A program made the translations under genes and the position numbers. A DNA stretch of 64,000 nucleotides from Phaeosaccion multiseriatum (Eukaryota; Ochrophyta, other classes): NCBI GenBank assembly GCA_965112735.1, contig OZ218951.1:5890001-5954000 (forward strand), in the 5' to 3' direction. The notes under the pieces are model-generated. The model saw nothing but the letters and a program-made list of their open reading frames with translations. It searched no databases and was not told the DNA's origin. Positions 1 through 9,104 of this stretch are shown here, one piece after another. Positions within the stretch are counted from its first letter, which is position 1. Every line of letters starts with the position of its first letter.

Positions 1-39
1 GCTGACGAGAGGCAGATCCTTGCGTAGATGGTAGAAGAA

Positions 40-1950
40 GTATATCACGTGAAGTATATGGTGCTCATCTTCCTCTATCTTACCGAGCAGGTACGGTCGT
101 TACCATCGCAGTCCACCTGTGAGCCTTCGAACTTGGATGGGTTTCCCGGTTCAGACTGTGGCAGGGTTAGCACGCAGGCAGGCAGGAGTGCACCAGCGGA
201 GCAACAAGAGGTGGTCAGCGGGACGTGAAGAAAGGGAGGATGCAGGGCGTGAGTCTCCAAGCACTACTACAAAGTCAGTGAAAGCCGTTCCACCCATCCA
301 CGAAGGCCGAAGAGAGGTCAGAGATGGGGAGTCTTAGAAGAAGTACATGCATCTCCGTCTTCCTTACCTGGCAGGACCCTACACCAATGCAACCAACCAC
401 TGAATCGAGAGACATGATGCCCTGTTCAAATGCAAGCAGCAGGAGTGCAAGTGGAGCAAGAGGTGGCCAGAGGGACGTGAAGAAAGTGACGATGCAGGGC
501 GTGAGTCTCCAAGCACTATAAAGTAAGTGAAAGCCGTTCCACCCATCCACGAAGGCCGAAGAGACGTCAGAGGTGGGGTAGTCTTAGTAGAAGAAGTACA
601 TGCATGTCCGCCTTCCTTACCAGGCAGGATTGTGGACCAGTGCAAGCGCTGACACCGGCTGTCTGTGTGTTGGAGACACTGGCTCTCTGTGCGCACGCAG
701 GCAGGCAGGAGTGCACCAGTGGAGCAACAAGAGGTGACCAGAGGGACGTGAAGAAGGGGAGGATGCAGGGCGTGAGTCTCCAAGCACTACTACAAAGTCA
801 GTCAAAGCCGTTCCACCCACCCACAAAGGCCGAAGAGAGGTCAGAGGTGGGGTAGTCTTAGTAGAAGAAGTACATGCAGCCATGTCCGTCTTCCTTACCT
901 CGCAGGAACCTGGACCAACGCAAAGCAGATCTGAATCGTCAGACGTGATGTCCTGTTCAAATGCACGCAGCAGGAGTACAAGTGGAGCAAGAGGTGGCCA
1001 GAGGGACGAAAAGAAAGGGAGGATGCAGGGCGTGAGTCTCCAAGCACTATAAACACCCGTCGGTGAAAGCCGTTCCACCCATCCACGAAGGCCGAAGAGA
1101 GGTCAGAGGTGGGGTAGTCTTAGTAGAAGAAGTATATGCATGTCCGTCTTCCTTACCTCGCAGGAATCTGGACCACGGCAAACCACATCTGAAGCGGTAG
1201 ACGTGATGTCCTGTTCAAATGCAAGCAGCAGGAGTACAAGTGGAGCAAGAGGTGGCCAGACGCGAAGAAAAGGAGGATGTTGGGCCTGAGTCTCCGAGAG
1301 AAAGCAGCACACTATGTGAGTAAAAGCCGTACGACGCGAACTACTACTATCATGATCTGCCTCTCAAGGCGATCCGCCATGATTCACTCCCCCCCCCTCT
1401 TTTCCTTCCGTACCGAGCAGGAATCTGATGCGGAGCATTCCGCCCTTGATTGCGAGGTCAACTCAACACCCTGTGTGCAAGCAGGCAGGCAGTTGTGCAC
1501 CAGAGGAGCAACAAGAGGAGGCCAGAGGGACGTGAAGAAAAGGAGCATGCAGGGCGTGAGTCTCCGAGAAAACGAACTTTAAACACGAAGTGAAAGCCGA
1601 ACCAGAGATTGGTGTACTGTGGGGAAGAGTGTACTGTGGGGAAGAGTGGTCAGAGGTGAGGTGTGTGTTACGGTGTCTCCGGGGTGTCGCTCCCCTGACG
1701 GGGGCGAACGGCAGCTTGACTCAAGGGGAAGCAGATGCTTATAACTAGGCTGTTGTCCGCCTTTCTTACCGGGCAGGCGTCCGCAGCAGCGCAGAGCGCA
1801 GTTGCATCCGAGTCAAACGTGGAGTCCTGTTCAAAGGCACGCAGTAGGAGCGAAAGCAAGTGGAGCAACAAGTTTTTGGATGTGAACAAAAGGAGCAGGA
1901 GACTCAGGGCGAGAAGCCAAGCAGTAGACTACTGGCAGCCGGTATGAGCG
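40..1950. repeat. Tandem array of ~250-290 bp degenerate units
   Basis: The landmark GGCGTGAGTCTCC recurs at about 246, 496, 768, 1027 and 1555, and a related form at about 1283. A CTTCCTTACC-GGCAGG landmark recurs at about 357, 610, 889 and 1145, with diverged copies near 70, 1400 and 1760. Units differ by many substitutions and small indels. On the minus strand each unit carries one mini-exon of the Cys-rich gene with its acceptor and donor, so this is an array of duplicated intron-exon-intron modules rather than a plain satellite. Confidence 0.8.
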
Positions 1951-4900
1951 AGAGCGAAAGCACTACCGGGCGATCTAAAGCAGATGTGCCGCTCAGTACG
2001 ACCCATGCAGGACCCCGGCGGCATGCAACAATACACAAGTGGAAGGAGATGCTTCGAGAACTTGCCTTGCAACAATTCACAAGATCGGCGTTGCAATTAG
2101 CCTGGTGGTGTGGGCAGAGAGAGGAGAGGATGAAAAGGAGGGGGCAGCCAGCAAGCGAGGAGGAGGCAGCGAGCAGGTCAGGCACGTCAGAAGGGGTGCC
2201 AGTGTAAAACAGCAACGCAGGCCAAGTCGTGGGGACCGAGGAGACAGAAAACCAGAAAGATTAGCTGCACGTGCCACCACAAGCCATGATAATGATACGC
2301 ATGACGAAGCTGAAAGAGGAAGCACTAGGGAAGGAAAGCAAGGCCAAGTAGTAGCTAACCTCCCCCTTCCTTCGGGAGAAAACACACAAGGGGAAGCAAG
2401 AGGACTGGGGAAGACTCTACAAGGACCATGACATGTCAATGGGGAAACAAGAACAGATAGGAGTAGAGGATGGAGGAGAGAGAGGATGAGGCCAACAAAA
2501 TAGCAGCAGCAGCAGACAGCAAGGATGGAGAGGACGTCATGAACAGACCCGAGAAAGCCGCCCCTCCCTCACTTCCCACGACGTACCTGTGCACATGGAT
2601 TGATGCATGACTTCGCTCGAGGTGGTCAGAGAGCAGCCACAGCCGCCGCCGGGGAGAGAGAGGAGCGGAGAAGAAGGCGGGGCGCGAGCAAGCAAGGAGG
2701 GGCGAGGGGTAGAGGGTGCCGGTGGATAGTAGCAAGCCAACAACAGGCAGGGAGAAGGAGACAGAACGTGAGAAAGGGCTGCGCGCTGCTCGTGCCTCGT
2801 GCGGCAATGGTGTTCATGACGGAGAGGCAAAAGTGAGCAAATAAAGCAAGGCCACGCTAGGCCAGCAAGCCGTGAGCCCCCCCATTTGGTTTTGGAGACA
2901 ATCTCGGTCCCCATCCCAGCCAAGGGCAACCAATAGGAGGGCGCACAGTTAGTGGTGGGCGAGGAAGACAAGAGGTAGAAAAGAAGAGGGGAACTGAGGA
3001 GTGCGCACAGCAGACGGGAGCGGCCCGAACGAATGACAGAGAGAGTAAGACCAACACCACAGCAGCAGCATCACCAGGAGCAGCAGGCAGGAGGAGGAGG
3101 AAGAAGATAGGATGCCATGAACAAGCTTAAGACATCTGTCCCTCTCCCAGCCAATTGAGGACGTACTCTGAGACACTCTTCCAGCTCCGGTCCAGACTCA
3201 ATCAGGAACGCGCAATCCTTCGCTCGAGGTGGTAGGGACCACGCACGGCCACCGGCGGGCAGAGAGAGGAGAAGAAAGGAGCAAGAAGGAGGGCAAAAAG
3301 CGAGGAGTGCGACGGGGAGGAGGGTCAGTAGATAACAGCAAGCCAAGTGGCTGGCGGGGACGAGGAGACAGCCAGAACATGTGTAAGAAAGCAAGGGCTG
3401 CTGCTCGTGCCAGCACAATGGTATTCACGACGGAGAGGAAAGATTGAGGAAGCAAGCAAGGTCAACGAAGCGAGACGATGTCATCCCGATGCCCATCCCA
3501 AAGGCAAGCACGCAAGAGAGGCGAGGGAGAAACTGCTAGTACATGTGAGATGAATATGAGAAGATGAGAAGAGGAGGAGGAAGGAGGAGTGAGCACAAGA
3601 GACGGAAGCGGCCGAACGATAGGGCAAGCAAGGAGGGTGAGGCCAAGAACACAGCAGCAGCAACAACAGTAATTGGAGAGTACAAGCCCAGGACATCTTT
3701 CCCTCTCCTTGGTTACTAACCGGAAAACAAGTACCCACGCATCCCTTCGCTCGAGGTGGTGAGACAGCACAGCCGCGGGCGGGCAGAGAGGGGAGAGGAG
3801 AAAGACGGGGACGGGCGAGCGAGGCGGAGCGAGGGGGGGGGACGGTGCCAGTCAAGAACAGCAGGCCAAGTGGCTGGCGCGGAGTGCTGCTCGCGCCGCA
3901 ATGGTGTTCATGACGAGCGGAAAGAGTGAGCAAATAAGAAAGCAAGGCAAGCAAGGCCAAGAAGTAGAATCTTCGGGGGAGGGGGAGACAATCTCGTGCC
4001 CAGCCATCCCAAGAACAAGTAGTAAGCAAGAGGATGGAGCGTGAGGACAACAACGCAGCTGCAGAAGCAGTAGCAGTAGCAGCAGCAGCAGCAGCAGCAA
4101 GAATGGGCTGTAGAGGTCATGAACAGGCCCCGAGAAATCTGTCCCTCTCCCCCACTGCCCTGAGCTACGACGTACAGTCACACAGTCCGGGCATGCCTTC
4201 GCTCGAGGTGGTCAGAGAGCAGCCACGGCCGCCGGCGGGGAGAGAGAGGAGCGGAGAAGAAGGCGGGGGGCGAGCAAGCGAGGAGGAGCGAGGGGTGGAG
4301 GGTGCCAGTGGATTGCAGTCAGCAAGCCAAGCGGCAGGGACAAGGACACAGAACGTGAGAAAGGGCTGCTGCTCGTGTGGCAGCCAATGGTGTTTATGGC
4401 GGAGAGGAAAGAGCGAGCCAACAAGCAAGGCAAGCAAGGCCAAGTATGAACAAGCCCATGAAGAGAAGACAAGCATTCACGGTCACGTCACCATCCAAGC
4501 AGGGCATGCAGCAAGAGGAAGGTGAGGCCAACAACAAAGCAGCCAGCAGCAGCAGAAAGAATGGAGAGGACGTCATGAACAGGCCTGAGAAATCTCCCTC
4601 GCCCGCTGCCCTGTGCTACGACCCACCTGATTCCCAGTAGGACACTCCGCGCACATCTTCGCTCGAGGTGGTGGGAGAGCACGGCCGGCGGCACCAGGCA
4701 GAGAAAGGAGCGAGAGGAACAGGAAAAAGGGGGGCGGGGCAAGCGAGGAGGAGCGAGAGGGGGGCGGGCGGGGGGGAGGGCAGTGGGACGGCAAGCCAAG
4801 AGGCGGGGAGGGAGGAGACAGAACATTAGGATGAGCTGGCTGCTGCAAGTGCCACCACTTGCACAAAGCAATGATCATCCATGAGAGAGCGAGGCCCGAG

Positions 4901-5577
4901 CTGAAAGCCAACATACCAGGCAGCAGCCCAGCAGCGGCAGCACCAGGCAAGCAAGAAGGGACAGGATTAACAGGCCCGAAGCAAAATCTGTTCCCCGGCA
5001 CTCTCCCTCGCCTCACTTCCGCCCCAGCTGGTGCTACTGTGACGTACCTGTGAACAATCAATATCCGAAGTACACACCTTCGCCGGCGGCCACCAGGCAC
5101 AGAGAAGAGAGGACCAACCAAGGAGGGGGGGGAAGGAGGAGTAAGCCAGCCAGGCAGCAAGGCAGCGGGCGCAAGAAGTAGCAGCCAAGGCCAAGCAAGA
5201 CGCAACAACCAAACGCTGGGGTTGTTTGTGGAGGTCAGACACTCTCGCCCCCAGCCAACAAGGACACGCAAGAGGAGGGGCAATGGTGCGGCTGCGCCCA
5301 GCAGCCCGCTCTCCTTCACTTACTTCTCCAGAAAAGATGGTCCTCTGGGTGAGCACAGGCATGCAGCCAGGCAGGAGCCAAGGAGACGGAAGAGCAGGCA
5401 GGAAGGAGGAGAGAGGGGAATGTCAACAACATCATCAGCCGCAGCAGTATTGCAGCAGAAATGCATTTAGAACCCCCCCCCAAGTGGTGCTTAACGTACC
5501 GGTAAGACAGCAGGGCAATCGGGAGTGGCAGTTGCCGACGTCCAGAAGGAGAGCAGGATGGCTACAGTCAGCTTCAT
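84..5577 (-). CDS. Secreted Cys-rich protein built from tandem mini-exons (3' end beyond window)
   Basis: Not a family I recognise. The first exon (5500-5577) starts at an ATG followed by a typical signal peptide (MKLTVAILLSFWTSATAT) and then a Cys. It ends at a GTACGT donor. The following exons are, in order: 5324-5344, 5048-5077, 4627-4656, 4176-4196, 3721-3744, 3167-3217, 2587-2610, 2360-2404, 2066-2101, 1770-1826, 1414-1470, 1157-1210, 899-952, 621-662, 368-421 and 84-116. All are multiples of three (21-57 nt), all lie in phase 0, and all but the 21-nt second exon encode a peptide with at least two Cys, e.g. VCTSDIDCSQ, ACPDCVT, GCVGTCFP, DITSDDSDLLCVGPGSCE. Acceptors are conserved inside each block (TCGAGCGAAG upstream, TTTGAACAG downstream) and donors are GTACGT or GTAAGG types; exon 2066-2101 uses a GC donor (GCAAGT). 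That gives 237 residues so far. Splicing is inferred only from sequence; some exons could be missed or skipped. Confidence 0.6.
2540..5490. repeat. Tandem array of ~430-610 bp degenerate units
   Basis: The landmark CTTCGCTCGAGGTGGT recurs near 2611, 3218, 3745, 4197 and 4657, with a diverged copy near 5078. Other landmarks (CATGAACAGGCCCGAGAAAT, GACAGAACGTGAGAAAGG, a TTGGCTGGG...GAGATTGTCT segment on the minus strand) recur in the same order in each unit. On the minus strand CCTCGAGCGAAG is the acceptor of the mini-exon in each unit. Units are purine-rich on the plus strand, so introns are pyrimidine-rich in the sense of the gene. Confidence 0.75.
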
Positions 5578-5649
5578 CTTTGCGTTGCTATTATTGTAGC
5601 TAAGAAAGTGAGGAGAGACCTGCATGATTCTCGCACTCCCGCTGTTGTG

Positions 5650-6202
5650 GACTTTTCGCCAGGGTAGGGTATGCACTTTCAAAAAGTGCCAACACGGCAT
5701 GGGTAGGGGGGTATGCCGCCCACAGGGCGCGAGAAGGTAGCGGCGCGGTATGGAGGTATGCACCTGCACTAGCATGCCCACACCCGCACACCTCTGCACC
5801 GCCCCCTTGCTTTGCCCCTCCATGTGCCCCCCCCCCAAGTCCTCTCTATCTCTCCCCATCTTCCTCGCTCGTGGTCTCTGCCCCTCTCTCCTGGCCGCAC
5901 CCTGCCCCCCTTGCTCCCACCCTCCTCGGTCGACCCCCCTCTGTCTCTCTCCCTCCCATCTCTCGGCTGCTGTGTCTGCGTCTATCCATTGGCCCTCGCT
6001 CCCCGGACCGAGGCATCACCTACCGTGGCCACTGTCGGTGGTATCGCGGCAGCGGGAACATCTTTGTGAGGGGAACCGGGATTTGAGCACGCGGGTATGG
6101 AGGTATGCTGTACCAAGGGCCCCCGATTGGGACACAGGGGCAGGGGGGTATGCCATTTTGACCCCCTTGCTGAAAGTGCATACCCTACCCTGGCGAAAAG
6201 TC
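5650..6202. mobile_element. MITE-like foldback element with perfect 32-bp terminal inverted repeats
   Basis: The 32 bases at 5650-5681 (beginning GACTTTTCGCCAGGGTAG) are the exact reverse complement of 6171-6202. Inside, GTATGGAGGTATGC is repeated directly (about 5748 and 6092), as is AGGGGGGTATGCC (about 5705 and 6143). No transposase frame fits in 553 bp, so this looks like a non-autonomous DNA element or a large hairpin. I see no clear target-site duplication. It ends 73 bp upstream of the start codon of the Cys-rich gene, so it probably lies in that gene's promoter or 5' leader. Confidence 0.75.
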
Positions 6203-7351
6203 GGGGCCCTGAGCGGGCCGAGACAACGAACAGTAAAAAATTTAGAAGTTCATTTAAAAACATTTAAAGTTAAATATATATATTTTTAGTGAATTTTTCC
6301 CGCCCTTTGAACTTGAGCTTCAACCAGGAGGGCCGGAGGGCCATAGTCTAGGGGGGAGATGTGGCCAGGAGCTTCCGACGAACTCATCTGTCGCAAAGAG
6401 GCCAAGGAACTGACCAATAGGATCGCTCACTTGGAAAGAGACGTATTTTCCTCGCAGTCTGTATTCGACCTTACGTTCACAGTGGACCCGATTGGCCGAT
6501 CTTCATGTCAAAGGGTAGGAGCAGAACATTACGCGCATGAGCTATTGTGTGTACAGGCAAGAAATGATGTTGCCAAGGAAATAAGCTGAATATTGCATTT
6601 GTCTCTCTTTCTCTGATGCCTTGACGTGCTACCTGCTACTGCTACCGACCGGCGCCAGCCAGGCTGCTACCCACTACCGCCAGGGGTGGTAGCATGCGAC
6701 CGGCGAACAGATCGGTAGCACATCAGGAGCCGACTCACTACGTAAGCACTGTGAGAAATTCTGAGCCCCACGTCTCACTTGCGGAAACCCGTACATTGAT
6801 CACTGTATGTAGACACGTTGGGCCATTGAGAAATTCCGTGTGCTCCGTCTCACAGATCCATCCCCTCACGAAAAACCCCTATCTTACGTTAGGGGTGGTT
6901 TCCCATCGGTCCGTGTTGGTGGTACAATCGGTGAGAAAATACCGTGCTCAGGTTTCACACAACATCCATGATCGGAAACCACGAAAATTAAGGGCGGTTG
7001 TCGGTTTTCAGCAGGGTTCCCCCTGGAAGGCGGTCTCAACACGCATTTACCAGCACATACTGAGAAAGGGGACCTGACCTGTCTCTTCTAAGTCAAGGAT
7101 CAGCGCTTCCCTCCTCCTCATCCAACCTCTCATACACTCGCCTTTGTGGTGCGTGGGGATTGTACACAGACAGAGAAGATCAAGGGAGTGAGCGCTTATA
7201 AGGACAGTGCGAAACCTACCCTCTTGGTGGACCTGACTCCTTTCCTTATTCCTTTTTTTTTTATTAATAGACCCCCCCCCCCCTCCCATCATACACAGCG
7301 AGGATAATGTCAGCGAGGTAAGCTTGCGAATACCTGTACTCAGCCCTCCCG
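6203..7351. other. Intergenic region with hairpin-forming motifs
   Basis: This separates the divergent Cys-rich (-) and ankyrin (+) genes. At 6640-6720 a perfect 9-bp inverted repeat (TGCTACCGA / TCGGTAGCA) encloses nested CTACC/GGTAG pairs. Three related hairpin-capable motifs follow at 6751-6778, 6825-6853 and 6931-6958; each has the form GTGAGAAA...CCGTG...TCTCAC or a variant. Two uninterrupted plus-strand frames (6359-6589 and 6694-7077) are not low complexity but have no recognisable domain, and I do not call them genes. Confidence 0.5.
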
Positions 7352-8545
7352 ATGAGGCTTATTCTTCCTTTTTTGCTGCAACAGCTCTCTCCTTCCAGTG
7401 ACGTATACTCACCCCCTTCTTTTGCTTCTCTCCAGTCCGTGAGCCTCTGTAAGGCTATTGTCTTTAAGAAGGGCATCGAGGAAATTCGAACCGCGGCAAG
7501 AGCACTCATCGCCAGGAAAGGAGGGAACAGGACATGCCTCGACGAAGTCATGGGCGTGGAGGAGAGGAAGAGTATTATCCTGATGTGTGGGGGGGAATTT
7601 CCCATAGAGGATTATTTAAGTTGGACCCCGATGGGAATGGTGCTCGTTATGAAAAGCGGACCAGACGTCGTCGGCATGCTTCTCGAAGAAGGGGCTTCTC
7701 CGGACACGCTTGTAGGGCCGGAAGCCATGAGCCCTCTGTGCATGGCAAGCGGCGATTGCACGCCAGCCATCGTCCAGCACCTGTTAGCCGCGGGTGGGGC
7801 GGTGAATGTCGCCTGCGGTAATCTACAGCGAACGCCTCTCCACATTGCTTGTATGAAGAACCACCTTCCCATCACACGGCAACTTCTCGCTGCTGGCGCT
7901 GACGTCGAGAGCCGGTGCAGAGATGACTGGACTCCCCTTCATATGGCTGTATTCGGTGGCCATCTTTCGATCATGAAAGCTCTTCTTGAGGCTGGTGCAA
8001 GCGTTCATGTGCGTGGATCAGCAGAATCCGGAAACGCCTCTCTCCTCCACATTGCTTCCCGAGAAGGGCATCCTCATTTATTTGAGGCACTGCTCTCTGC
8101 CGGGGCCGAGTTGAACAGGTTGACTCATGCGGGAAGCGCCCCTCTTCATGTGGCAGTGCAGTTTGGTCAGGCAACGATGGTGCATAAGCTTCTTGCTGCG
8201 GGGGCGGAGGTGGACAGTGGAGCCCAGTTCACCCCTCTCTTCGCAGCAGCGTATTACAGCCGGGAGTGGGCCATGCAGGAGCTGTTTAGGGCAGGGGCGT
8301 CCCTTCCCAAGGCCCTCAAGGCGGCTCGGCAGCGGGGCCACCCTGAATGTGCGGTTCGCCTCTTGGCCGCGAATAAGCGCTACTCCGACTCTCAGCGTGT
8401 GGTGGACGTGATGCGTGTGTGCGATGGCGTCTGCTGGGAGAAGGAGGGGCGCAGTCAGCAGAAGGGAGGGCCGTTGCAGAGGGGACTTCGGCCGGAAGCC
8501 CTGGAGCTGATCGCCGCTGCGGCGATCGCCGATGAGGTGCCTTGA
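7352..8545 (+). CDS. Ankyrin-repeat protein
   Basis: Single open frame of 397 residues. From about residue 125 to 320 there are six to seven ankyrin repeats, seen as the recurring TPLHIAC...LLAAGADVE pattern: TPLHIACMKNHLPITRQLL, TPLHMAVFGGHLSIMKALL, SLLHIASREGHPHLFEALL, APLHVAVQFGQATMVHKLL, and a weaker TPLFAAAYYSREWAMQELF. Ankyrin repeats are protein-binding scaffolds; no catalytic domain is attached, so the partner is unknown. The C-terminal 60 residues are basic and end in an Ala-rich helix. The first 30 residues are less convincing: a pyrimidine tract ending CTTCTCTCCAG at about 7433 could be a splice acceptor, in which case the true first exon lies upstream and the frame starts later. 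Confidence 0.8.
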   Translation: MRLILPFLLQQLSPSSDVYSPPSFASLQSVSLCKAIVFKKGIEEIRTAARALIARKGGNRTCLDEVMGVEERKSIILMCGGEFPIEDYLSWTPMGMVLVMKSGPDVVGMLLEEGASPDTLVGPEAMSPLCMASGDCTPAIVQHLLAAGGAVNVACGNLQRTPLHIACMKNHLPITRQLLAAGADVESRCRDDWTPLHMAVFGGHLSIMKALLEAGASVHVRGSAESGNASLLHIASREGHPHLFEALLSAGAELNRLTHAGSAPLHVAVQFGQATMVHKLLAAGAEVDSGAQFTPLFAAAYYSREWAMQELFRAGASLPKALKAARQRGHPECAVRLLAANKRYSDSQRVVDVMRVCDGVCWEKEGRSQQKGGPLQRGLRPEALELIAAAAIADEVP

Positions 8546-9104
8546 GGGACGAGGGAGGGTGCGTGCAGCGACGTGCAGCGATCAGCAAACGGCGTGGGAG
8601 GGAGGACAGTGCCCGAAGTGCTCAAGTGGGGGATGATGTGCCGGAGCAGAAGCTGCGTGAGTGCTATTCGCTGGTACTGCGCACACGCTGTCTGAGGGCC
8701 CAAAGGAGAGAGATGGGGGGGGGGGGCAAGGAATGATGAAGTGAAAGCTCTTGTGTTCAAAGCGCCGCTACCTCTGGTGCCTCTGCCTCCCCCCACCCCT
8801 GCAGCAGGGCCTCGATCGCCACCGCGACTCCGTCCTTTGGCAACAACGACAACGCGAACAATAGCACAACAGGAGAGAGAGAGCGAATCATTGGAAAGAC
8901 TGGGAGGGGCGTATGGGGGCAGGGAGGCGTTTCAGGCCACAAGTGGAATGGGGCAGTATAGCGACATTGTATAGAGCACTGAACAGGCCGCAATATGAAA
9001 TTGAAGTACTGCCGTGAATGAGAGGCTTGACCACAGGCGCCACACTTTAATAATCACAAGGTACGCACAAGCGCAAGCAAAAGGCAAAGGAAGGCACGAC
9101 ACCT
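8546..9104. other. Convergent 3' intergenic region
   Basis: This lies between the stop of the ankyrin gene (+) and the stop of the HAD phosphatase gene (-), so it holds both 3' untranslated regions. It contains a G-run (about 8715) and purine-rich stretches but no frame with recognisable protein features and no clear RNA gene. Confidence 0.5.

Noticed and set aside
5650-6202. Target-site duplication flanking the foldback element
   Set aside because: Bases outside the inverted repeats (TGTG on the left, GGGG on the right) do not form a convincing duplication.
6359-7077. Two plus-strand frames (76 and 127 residues) upstream of the ankyrin gene
   Set aside because: No domain, no signal, no splice support, and they overlap hairpin-forming repeats.
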